A stretch of 64,000 bases of DNA from CAYSSJ01 sp964433675 (lineage in GTDB: Bacteria; Cloacimonadota; Cloacimonadia; Cloacimonadales; TCS61), in the NCBI GenBank assembly GCA_964433675.1, contig CAYSSJ010000004.1:104216-168215 (forward strand). Direction: 5' to 3'. The first letter of the stretch is position 1. Every line of letters begins with the position of its first letter. The position numbers and the translations under genes are program-made. This document shows, one piece after another, positions 32,365-40,720 of the stretch. The notes beneath the pieces were generated by a model. It was not told the origin of the DNA. It saw nothing but the letters and a program-made list of their open reading frames with translations, and did not search any database.

Positions 32365-33380
32365 TAACTTCCCAACAATTTATCTCTCAGCTCTCTGCCG
32401 GATTCCAGATAGAGCTTTTCTATTTGCTCAGGAGCTTTGTTTTCCAAAAGCCTGAATACCTCCCAACATTCGGGAAACATTTTCTTATCTATTGCCATAA
32501 CCTCATTCTCCCTATATTCTATGATAGGAATATGCAACTTGCGTTCCAGATTGTCTTTTCTTACAGAAGATATCATCCCACTCTGAATATCCAAATGGAT
32601 ATCATCATAAGTGATGGATGTATTGATTTTTTTAACAACATGGCAGAAGGTAATATATTGATAAAATTTTCTGAGATTCCGCAGTTGCTTTTTGATTACT
32701 TCTGCTTCCATAAAACGCAGATCACGGAAGCGATTTTGATATTCCCCTTCCAATCGAGCAAGCAGCTTTTCATTTCGCAGAAGGTAGTTATCGATAATTA
32801 CTTCAGTTCTCTCCGGTATGTCTATCAGGCAGTATCCTTCACATTTATCTTCTCTATAGCGTTGTTGTGGTAGCTTTTCGTCTATACAGACAGGCAGTTT
32901 GAACAGATCTCCCATATTATACATAAGATCGTATAGGAAGAAGCGATCTCTGAAAGGTCCGATATAGAAATAATTCTCGGCAGTAGTTTCACATACTCTC
33001 AGGTAAGGAATTTCGAAAAAATCCACAGCCAGATAAACAAACGGTTTTTCCAAGATGGTACTTTGATTGTATTGAGGCTGATTATCTGCGATGAGCATTT
33101 TTTCTTTGATCAGTGTCTCGATGATGCTGGAAAACTTTTCTACTAATATGGTATCGGTATTATCGATCAGTTCTTTTATGTGATTATCATGCTTTGTTCT
33201 CGCAAACAGATTGGTGACAAACTCATACATGTTGTTTGTTTTCTGGACAAATAACAGCTCTTTTTCACCCCACAAAGTAATCAATCCCTTATCTGCCGGA
33301 ATGAGATGGTACTTCCCCTCAAGCTCATGTTTTGTAACTATCTGTTTTTTACCTTTTAAAAAATCCACTACTCTACCCAC
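32364..33380 (-). CDS. UvrC-like protein with degenerate GIY-YIG nuclease domain
   Basis: 338 residues that align by eye with the N-terminal half of UvrC. The GIY-YIG region is eroded: UvrC G-(I/V)-Y becomes GLI, Y-(I/V)-G becomes FVQ, and the catalytic Arg that follows is missing (NMYEFVTNLF). Yet the fold markers persist: ETLIKEKMLIADNQPQYN corresponds to E-A-L-L-L-E-x-x-L-I-K-x-x-x-P-x-Y-N, and YFYIGPFRDR ... FKLPVC ... CEGYC matches Y-x-G-P-F, L-F-x-L-R-x-C and C-x-G-P-C. The C-terminal half lacks UvrC endonuclease V-like and HhH domains. Probably a DNA-binding or scaffolding protein without 3' incision activity; function unknown. First gene of the operon. Confidence 0.7.
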   Translation of the reverse strand: MGRVVDFLKGKKQIVTKHELEGKYHLIPADKGLITLWGEKELLFVQKTNNMYEFVTNLFARTKHDNHIKELIDNTDTILVEKFSSIIETLIKEKMLIADNQPQYNQSTILEKPFVYLAVDFFEIPYLRVCETTAENYFYIGPFRDRFFLYDLMYNMGDLFKLPVCIDEKLPQQRYREDKCEGYCLIDIPERTEVIIDNYLLRNEKLLARLEGEYQNRFRDLRFMEAEVIKKQLRNLRKFYQYITFCHVVKKINTSITYDDIHLDIQSGMISSVRKDNLERKLHIPIIEYRENEVMAIDKKMFPECWEVFRLLENKAPEQIEKLYLESGRELRDKLLGS

Positions 33381-33403
33381 AACCTATTTTTATTAAACCA
33401 AAT

Positions 33404-33432
33404 GAAAGCTATGCGACGGTCAATATTGTCAA
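33404..33432 (-). promoter_or_regulatory. Tentative promoter of the UvrC-like operon
   Basis: TTGACA (33432-33427) lies in a 16-nt string identical to that at 5290-5275, but the -10 at 17 nt (GCTTTC) is poor. Confidence 0.3.
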
Positions 33433-33536
33433 GCAATTTTGCAAATGCGTGCACTAGTGTTATAGATAAGCAGATGGTTTTTGGAAAACTTCGGAAGTTC
33501 TATGCAGGTGATCATAACATACTTACTAATCATAAA

Positions 33537-33566
33537 AAAGAGGCGAGTATTAAAACCCGCCTCTTT
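33537..33566 (-). terminator. Rho-independent terminator after the C25 peptidase gene
   Basis: AAAGAGGCG / CGCCTCTTT 9-bp stem with a 12-nt loop, followed on the minus strand by TTTTTTATG. Located 12 nt downstream of the stop. Confidence 0.85.
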
Positions 33567-33577
33567 GGTATTAGGAT

Positions 33578-36500
33578 TTATTTCATCAGGATCATTTTCT
33601 TGGTACTGGTATGCTTACCGGCACGGAATCTGGTGAAATAAACACCACTGGCAACCGGACGATTGCTTTCGTCACGACCGTTCCAAACTACGGTATGATA
33701 ACCAGCTTCCTGGGTCTGATCCTTCAAGGTATTCACAAGCTGACCGCGGATATTGTAGATTTGGATCAGAACATGCTCTTCACTACTGAGGCTGTAGCTG
33801 ATAGTGGTTTCCGGGTTGAACGGATTGGGATAGTTACTATTTAGCTCAGTTACCATCGGGATGAGATCATCCGTAGCATCTACCACATCGATCTCGACGG
33901 TGTTGGAAGGTTCGGATTCATGTTCTTCATCATATACAGCAGTTACATAGTATTGATAATAACCACCTTCTTCCACTTCATCTATATAGGTGGATTCAGA
34001 GGATGAATCAATCAATTCAAAATCTCCGGATTCATGACTACGATAGATATTGAAGTTTGTCAAAGGACGGTTGGTTTGTGTCGATGCCGAGTTAGGATCT
34101 CTTCGTGCAACACTGGAGTTACCAGCTTCTCTGAGTTCCTCATAAACATCCCACATCAGTGTAACTTCATGATGATCGACCTCATACTCAAGATCTAGCG
34201 GCGGTGCCATATATTCCATATTTATCTCTACATCAACTACCTCATCTGCTACTATTTCTATATCGGGGATAGTGACTGGTACATATTCATCCAAAGTTGC
34301 GGTGAGTTCATAAGTATTTGGTAGCAGAGTAGCTGCAAAGAAGCCTTGCTCGTCCGGATAGATGAATATGCCACCGATCATGATCTGTACATTTGATATA
34401 TTACCGGGTCCTCCTTCGAGGGTAACCACACCTTCTATAGTTCCTAAGCTGGGAGAGCCACCTTGAAGTAGTATATTGTCTATATTCCACCAGTGCAGAC
34501 CGGCCGGGTCTCCATTAAAAGTCCAAGCAACTCGGAACTCTTCCGAGCCGACATCTTCATTATCTATGATGATCTCTTCTGTTGTAGTCGGTTGAACTGA
34601 ATTGGGGATAGTAGCGACGGTATTCCAGTTATCACCATCGCTGCTGGTTTCCACACTCAGAGTGTAATTCCCCGAATATGCAGTTACATAATGACCGAAT
34701 TGTAACACAAGCTCTTCTGTATCGATGGTATTCACAGTTTTACTGATCAATCTTTGGGTAGAGTTATCTGTAAAAGATCCATCAAAGCGAGCTTCGGGAG
34801 CTTCGCCACCGGCTAAGCTGCCGTTGAATTGATCCCAATGTGCATCACCGGTAGATGAGTAAGTATCCCAATCTTCAGGAAGCCACTCATCAAAGTATTC
34901 TTCGATGAAATAATCGCCTACACGAATCTCGAATTCATCAGAAGCAGTTATCTCATGCTCAGCTTCCACATCAACATCAAAGATAACGGCATGAGCTTGT
35001 GGTGTGCTATGATCAGCACTTACTGTAAAACCGTAAGCTACGGTTTCGCCAAACTCGATATCACCATAAGGAAGTGGATCGGAGTCTATCAGAGTAATGA
35101 ATGGATCGGTTGTGAATATGGAGACCAAAGCTTCATAAGCATCTGCACCACCGACATTCTCTATACTGACTACCAAATCAACTGTTTCGCCGGGGTCGAA
35201 CATGCCATTGTTGTTGCCATATTGAGAATCGTCTATCTCTACGCCGACATATTCTATGATCGGTGCATAGCATTTGATAGTAAAATAGCTTTCCCATACT
35301 TCATCACCATCAGTAGCTGATAGCATGAACGTCACATCGTGTTCATTAGGAATGTCGTCACTAACCTCAAAAGTGAAAATATCTTCACCAAATACAGTTT
35401 CATCAGCAGGTACCAGAGTGAAGGTATGAGTATCTTCTGTAATAGTGATATATTCATCATCGGTAGAAAGAGTTACGTCTACATTTTCAGCGGGATCGTT
35501 ACCAAGATTCTTTACTTCCATACCGAGCATGATAGTCTCGCTGTAATCTACCAAACCGTTGTCATTACCCAATTCATCGTTGACTTCATAATCGTTGTAA
35601 ACAACATAAGCACCATCGGCTATAACAGGTAGCTCTTCATGGTAACGATAAAATTCTTGTTTTGTAATGACAATATCTACAATACTCGGAGGAACTTGTG
35701 GAGTTATATCAATATTTACCGGTTGTCCGGTACCTTCAGCTGTTCCGATAATCTCACCATCGACAGTAAGAGCAATATTTGCGCCTTCATCTGCTGTAAC
35801 GGTAAAGTAATCTGCTCCGGCGAATAATACGGGAGCATGGTTTACAGTAAGTTCTTCCGGCATTTCAGTATAAACGGTAGAAAAAGCATCACCATGGTGA
35901 TGGAAGAGGCGATAAGTTATCTCTTTATGTTGTGTGTTGTAGGGCCAATTTGAACCTTGCAGAAAGTATTTGCCGGCAGCATTGGCAAAACCGGGCAACA
36001 CGCCGCGAGGTTCGGGTGGATTGGTGTTATCCGGCATAAATTCAGGCCACATATTGTCGAACATACCCCATACAAAAGTATCATTGACAAATGAATAAGA
36101 TACATCTGATGCAGCTAATACACCAAGTGCTCCTTGCTGATGGCGATGGAAAGCTTCGGTGAAACTCTCCTGCGCTGCATCAAACTTACCGGTCAGACAG
36201 TTTATCGAAAATACATAGATCAGGTCATCGTTATTTAACCCGGGCAGATGGTGAGTACGATAATCAGGTTCGCCCCAACCGTTTACAGCACCATGATCAC
36301 GGTGAAGTATCATAAAGGCACCGTTGTTGATATTATTATTCAAAGTAGTAGAATTGGCACTCCAACCGTAATTATTTAAATAATCCGGTGTGGCGGGTAT
36401 ATAACCGAGTCCGTTCGGTCCGAAATAATTAACTATCATAGATGTATTTTGATTGGAAGACCATGAATTACCCGGTGAACCACTGTAAATATTATTTTGT

Positions 36501-37774
36501 CTTACCGGTTCTTTGCCAAGTTCATTATCCCAAAACCCGGCTACTATTTCTGAGCAAAGTTGGAACCAACGTTCAGTTTGCCAGCCCATAGCAGCTATCG
36601 GATTGTTGTAATAATCAAAATTGGTGGGCGGGTTGCGCTCATAATCGAGGAATTTGGTAACCATAGTTTCCAGATCGTTCTCATGCTGGGCAGTTATACG
36701 AGCTAAGATAACATCAGGCATCAAATTATTGTTCAGATCACTGTAAAAATGGTCTGTAATGTAAGAGGAAGTACCCCAGGAGGGATGATCAGTTCTCAGT
36801 TCGCTGGTGATAGTGTTTCCGGTCGTACCATAGTCTGCCAGAAGCAAAACTGCTACCGGTGGGATATCCCAGTTGTTATAAGCGTCTTGGATATAATTCT
36901 TTATCGTATTATGGTTATTGCCGCCTATATCGGTGGTGGTTACTACATCTGTTTTGATACCTTGCATGTTACGGAACACTTTGATGGAATCACCCCAAGC
37001 GATAAAGTCGGGATCGTCCGGAACGATAACGATGTATTCATAACCATAATCTTCTCTGGTGTTTCTGGAGTTGTAGTTCATTCGTGGAATTTGATCAGAG
37101 TTAATAGCCAAGTCATAGATGATCGAGTCGAACCACTTGCTGCGCAGCCGATCTTCTCCGAAATGTCCACTACCGCCGACAAAATCGATCTCGATTTTGA
37201 AATCTCGATAAATTACCAGCTCTTGGGTAACCGGATTGTATTGAAACGGAGTGATACCGACAATAACGACATCCAGACCACGGATATCGGTCTCATCGGA
37301 GAGCATTATCGGTTCTTCCGGATAGTAGGCATTGCGGGAATAAATCTGCATATCAGGATTGTATTCCAGCGGTGAATCATCTGTCTCTGCCGGTATGCGA
37401 GGTGCCGGTTCCATGTTGATATTTTCCAACACTTGTGTGCGGGAATCGCTAATATTCAATCTGGCTTGTGCGCCTTGGGGCAGTGCCACATAACGGCTCA
37501 TAGCCGGCAGATTGGGTGCACCTTCATCATTAGGCAAATAGTTGCCCGGCATAATTAGACGATGTTGGGTCTCCCCATCTCTCTCTACGGTTTCCAATTC
37601 GAGTTCCTCGATAGAAAAGTTCAGGGTAACACCACCGCGAGTGGAATTCTCGAGTGTGATACCATGTTCGGACCAACTATCGAAAAAGTCGAATCTCTGA
37701 GTTTCGTTTGCATAAACAATTCCTGTACTGACAAACAGCACTAGAATCATAGTTAGTTTAAAAATAAATCTCAT
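33578..37774 (-). CDS. Gingipain-like C25 cysteine peptidase, secreted
   Basis: 1398 residues. Signal peptide (about 1-22), a gingipain-type propeptide (about 30-220), and a C25 catalytic domain (about 245-650) with the catalytic His in HRDHGAVNGWG (about 490) and Cys in INCLTGKFD (about 526). Then come CARDB-like and MAM-like beta-domains, a carboxypeptidase-regulatory-like segment, a fibronectin-III-like domain and a C-terminal sorting domain (YPNPFNPETTISYSL, YNIRGQLVNTL, VASGVYF). In Porphyromonas such enzymes use type IX secretion. Expected role: extracellular proteolysis supplying peptides. Own promoter and terminator, so monocistronic. Confidence 0.93.
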   Translation of the reverse strand: MRFIFKLTMILVLFVSTGIVYANETQRFDFFDSWSEHGITLENSTRGGVTLNFSIEELELETVERDGETQHRLIMPGNYLPNDEGAPNLPAMSRYVALPQGAQARLNISDSRTQVLENINMEPAPRIPAETDDSPLEYNPDMQIYSRNAYYPEEPIMLSDETDIRGLDVVIVGITPFQYNPVTQELVIYRDFKIEIDFVGGSGHFGEDRLRSKWFDSIIYDLAINSDQIPRMNYNSRNTREDYGYEYIVIVPDDPDFIAWGDSIKVFRNMQGIKTDVVTTTDIGGNNHNTIKNYIQDAYNNWDIPPVAVLLLADYGTTGNTITSELRTDHPSWGTSSYITDHFYSDLNNNLMPDVILARITAQHENDLETMVTKFLDYERNPPTNFDYYNNPIAAMGWQTERWFQLCSEIVAGFWDNELGKEPVRQNNIYSGSPGNSWSSNQNTSMIVNYFGPNGLGYIPATPDYLNNYGWSANSTTLNNNINNGAFMILHRDHGAVNGWGEPDYRTHHLPGLNNDDLIYVFSINCLTGKFDAAQESFTEAFHRHQQGALGVLAASDVSYSFVNDTFVWGMFDNMWPEFMPDNTNPPEPRGVLPGFANAAGKYFLQGSNWPYNTQHKEITYRLFHHHGDAFSTVYTEMPEELTVNHAPVLFAGADYFTVTADEGANIALTVDGEIIGTAEGTGQPVNIDITPQVPPSIVDIVITKQEFYRYHEELPVIADGAYVVYNDYEVNDELGNDNGLVDYSETIMLGMEVKNLGNDPAENVDVTLSTDDEYITITEDTHTFTLVPADETVFGEDIFTFEVSDDIPNEHDVTFMLSATDGDEVWESYFTIKCYAPIIEYVGVEIDDSQYGNNNGMFDPGETVDLVVSIENVGGADAYEALVSIFTTDPFITLIDSDPLPYGDIEFGETVAYGFTVSADHSTPQAHAVIFDVDVEAEHEITASDEFEIRVGDYFIEEYFDEWLPEDWDTYSSTGDAHWDQFNGSLAGGEAPEARFDGSFTDNSTQRLISKTVNTIDTEELVLQFGHYVTAYSGNYTLSVETSSDGDNWNTVATIPNSVQPTTTEEIIIDNEDVGSEEFRVAWTFNGDPAGLHWWNIDNILLQGGSPSLGTIEGVVTLEGGPGNISNVQIMIGGIFIYPDEQGFFAATLLPNTYELTATLDEYVPVTIPDIEIVADEVVDVEINMEYMAPPLDLEYEVDHHEVTLMWDVYEELREAGNSSVARRDPNSASTQTNRPLTNFNIYRSHESGDFELIDSSSESTYIDEVEEGGYYQYYVTAVYDEEHESEPSNTVEIDVVDATDDLIPMVTELNSNYPNPFNPETTISYSLSSEEHVLIQIYNIRGQLVNTLKDQTQEAGYHTVVWNGRDESNRPVASGVYFTRFRAGKHTSTKKMILMK

Positions 37775-38111
37775 AGCATTCTCCTTTTTTTACTTTTTAA
37801 TTATATAATGCAATTTTTCTTCCATTTAAGAAATTATTTATCTGTTTTATTCTAAATATCTTACAATATACCCTGAAATTTTCCATCACATCCCATTATA
37901 ATACTGAATGTATAATCAAATAAAAAGTTTTGCTTTTGCAAGATATTTTTTCCCATAGCTTTACAATCTCCCCCTTATATGTTTTCAAAATAAGTATGAG
38001 TGTCAATTTTGTCAACAGTTTCTCAATAAAGGAGAATAAAAGAATTCTAAAAGAAAAGAGATTAGAGGTTTTAGAACGAACTTTTCTAGCATAGTAAATG
38101 ATAGTATTCGA
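37775..38111. other. Leader of the C25 peptidase gene
   Basis: AT-rich, no gene. It contains the promoter at 37987-38015 and an untranslated leader of roughly 200 nt with an AGGAGAAT Shine-Dalgarno just before 37774. No clear RNA structure recognised. Confidence 0.6.
37987..38015 (-). promoter_or_regulatory. Candidate promoter of the C25 peptidase gene
   Basis: TTGACA (38015-38010), exact 17-nt spacer, TATTTT (37992-37987). A second overlapping TTGACA lies at 38006-38001. Confidence 0.55.
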
Positions 38112-40250
38112 TTATCTTTTTTTATGTTGTTCGATAATCTCCTCAGCTTTATAATCCGGAACCGGTTTATATTCGGAAAAATCCATTGAGTAAACTGCAC
38201 GACCCTGTGTTAGTGAGCGCAGAACAGTGGAATAGCCGAACATCTCCGCAAAAGGCACTTTGGCTTTCACTATAGATCCTACCGGACTTACATCCATTTT
38301 TTGTATTATCCCGCGTCTACCGTTCAAATCTCCTATCACGCTGCCCATATAGCTTTCTGGGGTGATTATTTCAACATTCATTATCGGTTCGAGTAGTTGC
38401 GGTTGAGCTTTTTTTGTAGCATTCCTGAAAGCTCGTTTGGCACATAATTCGAAACTAAGAGCATCAGAATCTACTTGGTGGTAGGAACCATCCAGTAGCT
38501 TGACGCCGATATTTTGAACCGGATAGTCACCTTGAATACCATTTTTCATTGATTGCATAAACCCTTTTTCGATAGAAGGAATAAACTCTTTGGAGATATT
38601 GCCACTGACAATAGCATTGATAAATTTGAATCCATCATGCATGGATACTTTTTTATCGTCTTCTTCATATTGATCGAAATCTGAAAGCGGTCCGATCTCA
38701 AAAGAGATATCGGCAAATTTACCACGTCCGCCGGTTTGTTTTTTGTAAATCTCTCTATGTTTTACAGTTTTGGATATTGTCTCTCGATAAGCCACTTCCG
38801 GCTCGCCCACATTTGCATCGACTTTAAACTCCTTTTTGATGCGATCTACTATGATCTCTAAGTGTAGCTCGCCCATGCCAGCAATCGTAGTTTCACCGGT
38901 ATTTTTATCTACGGATACCATAAAAGTGGGATCTTCTTCTGCCAGTTTACCCAGACCGTGCATCAGCTTCTCTTGGTCAGCTCTTGATTTTGGCTCGACA
39001 GCAAGTTTGATAACCGGTTCGGGGAAAGAGATCTGTTCCAGAATGATCGGATTGTTCACATCACATAAAGTATCGCCGGTGCTAACTTTTTTTATACCGA
39101 TAGCAGCCACGATATCGCCAGCTCGGGCAATGTCGATATCTTTACTGGCATTGGCATGCATTTCAAGGATCCTGCCGATCCTTTCTCGCTCACCGGTAGT
39201 AGAATTAAGAATATAGGAGCCTTTTTCGAGCTGCCCGGAATAAATTCGGATGAAGGTGAGTTTGCCAACATAAGGATCGGTAGCTATTTTGAATGCAAGT
39301 GAGGAAAACGGTTCATCGATATCCGGTCTGCGCTGGAGTTTAATCTCTTTATCAAGCGGATCCAAACCGTTTACTGCATCGACTTCCAAGGGGCTGGGTA
39401 AATACTGGATAATCTTGTCGAGCATAATCTGCACACCTTTGTTCTTTAGGGCAGCACCACAAAGAACCGGTGTGACCACTCTGGCGAGGGTGGCTTTTCT
39501 GATAGCTTTGTTGATCAAATCTTCGCTTATGTCTTCACCTTCCAGATACTTCTCCATTAACTCATAATCGTGATCAGCAATTGATTCAAGCATCAATTTA
39601 CGATAGCTCTCTGCTTGTTCTCTCAGCTTAGATGGGATCTCGATCATCTTATACTTTGTGCCTAAAGAGAGTTCATCCCAAACAATTCCCTGCATATTGA
39701 TAAGGTCTATTACGCCGGAGAAATTTTCTCCTGATCCAATAGGGATTTGCAGAGGAATGGCATTAGCTATCAATTTTGTGCGCATCTGTTCGATCACATT
39801 ATAAAAATCTGCACCAATCCGATCCATTTTATTCACAAAAGCAATACGAGGTACTTTGTACTTATCTGCCTGACGCCATACCATTTCCGTCTGAGGTTGA
39901 ACTGCACCGACAGCACAAAAAACACCGATTGCTCCATCGAGTACACGAAGTGAACGTTCTACTTCTACTGTAAAGTCCACATGCCCGGGAGTATCAATTA
40001 TATTGATCCGATTATCTTTCCAAATACAATGAGTGGCTGCGGATTGGATTGTAATACCACGTTCTTGTTCCTGCTCCATCCAATCCATGGTGGCGGCACC
40101 ATCGTGAACTTCTCCCATTCGACGACTGCGACCGGTATAATAAAGTATTCGTTCTGTTACCGTAGTCTTACCTGCGTCTATATGTGCCATGATCCCGATA
40201 TTACGAGTTCTGCGAATTCGATCGATTGGGTTGAGACCGGCATTGTCCAT
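38112..40250 (-). CDS. fusA: Elongation factor G
   Basis: Ribosomal translocase GTPase, 712 residues. G motifs: AHIDAGKTT (G1), RGITI (G2), DTPGHVDF (G3), NKMD (G4); domain IV carries YRETISK and the tip region, followed by the C-terminal domain. AGGGGGA precedes the start. It is not next to rpsL/rpsG/tuf, so this may be either the main EF-G moved from the str operon or a second paralogue (for example an EF-G2 type); the near-standard sequence favours a functional factor. Flanked by leaders and terminator hairpins, thus apparently monocistronic. Confidence 0.95.
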   Translation of the reverse strand: MDNAGLNPIDRIRRTRNIGIMAHIDAGKTTVTERILYYTGRSRRMGEVHDGAATMDWMEQEQERGITIQSAATHCIWKDNRINIIDTPGHVDFTVEVERSLRVLDGAIGVFCAVGAVQPQTEMVWRQADKYKVPRIAFVNKMDRIGADFYNVIEQMRTKLIANAIPLQIPIGSGENFSGVIDLINMQGIVWDELSLGTKYKMIEIPSKLREQAESYRKLMLESIADHDYELMEKYLEGEDISEDLINKAIRKATLARVVTPVLCGAALKNKGVQIMLDKIIQYLPSPLEVDAVNGLDPLDKEIKLQRRPDIDEPFSSLAFKIATDPYVGKLTFIRIYSGQLEKGSYILNSTTGERERIGRILEMHANASKDIDIARAGDIVAAIGIKKVSTGDTLCDVNNPIILEQISFPEPVIKLAVEPKSRADQEKLMHGLGKLAEEDPTFMVSVDKNTGETTIAGMGELHLEIIVDRIKKEFKVDANVGEPEVAYRETISKTVKHREIYKKQTGGRGKFADISFEIGPLSDFDQYEEDDKKVSMHDGFKFINAIVSGNISKEFIPSIEKGFMQSMKNGIQGDYPVQNIGVKLLDGSYHQVDSDALSFELCAKRAFRNATKKAQPQLLEPIMNVEIITPESYMGSVIGDLNGRRGIIQKMDVSPVGSIVKAKVPFAEMFGYSTVLRSLTQGRAVYSMDFSEYKPVPDYKAEEIIEQHKKR

Positions 40251-40502
40251 TACAATATCCCCCTGCTGCGTGAAACAATGATCAAAATTGGCAGGAAGTT
40301 GCCAATATGGTCCTGATTATTAGCTTTTATAGCATCAGTCATAACTGCTTTATTCCAATATAATTCTTTTTCTATCATATGTTTATTACCTCTTTCTAAA
40401 TGAGCATGCAAAAAAAATAAACAGGCATTTCATTGCAATCTATTTATCTGCTTTTCTCGATATTTTTTTTATAATATATAAAATAACATGTTTTTCGAAA
40501 AA

Positions 40503-40559
40503 GCAGCAGGTTTTTTATCACATACGAGATCAATGTCTCAGGATAAATTAACCTGCTGC
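40503..40559 (-). terminator. Probable terminator (third hairpin after the 1710-residue protein gene)
   Basis: GCAGCAGGTT / AACCTGCTGC 10-bp stem with a 37-nt loop, followed on the minus strand by TTTTTCG. The large loop is unusual but the T-run supports termination. Confidence 0.6.
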
Positions 40560-40634
40560 CCTTTTATTTTCCTAAACTAAACAATTCAATCCATTTGGCA
40601 AATCATATCTTAGCTTCAGCATTTTGTAGAAGCA

Positions 40635-40659
40635 AAGGCTGCTAAATCATAGCAGCCTT
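40635..40659 (-). terminator. Second hairpin after the 1710-residue protein gene
   Basis: AAGGCTGCTA / TAGCAGCCTT perfect 10-bp stem, 5-nt loop, followed by TGCTTCTAC; weak T-content. Confidence 0.5.
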
Positions 40660-40672
40660 ACAGTAAAACATA

Positions 40673-40697
40673 CAACTCCCTTTAGGTGAGGGAGTTG
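40673..40697 (-). terminator. First hairpin after the 1710-residue protein gene
   Basis: CAACTCCCT / AGGGAGTTG 9-bp stem with a 7-nt loop, 24 nt past the stop, followed by TATGTTTTAC on the minus strand. Confidence 0.6.
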
Positions 40698-40720
40698 CAT
40701 ATTACTCATCACTTCTACGC

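Larger units (their letters stand above)
40251..40720. other. Intergenic region between the 1710-residue protein gene and fusA
   Basis: No gene seen. Minus strand order: three stem-loops after the large gene (40673-40697, 40635-40659, 40503-40559), then the AT-rich fusA upstream region with a small TTGGCA/TGCCAA hairpin at 40288-40305. No convincing fusA -35/-10 pair was found. Confidence 0.6.
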
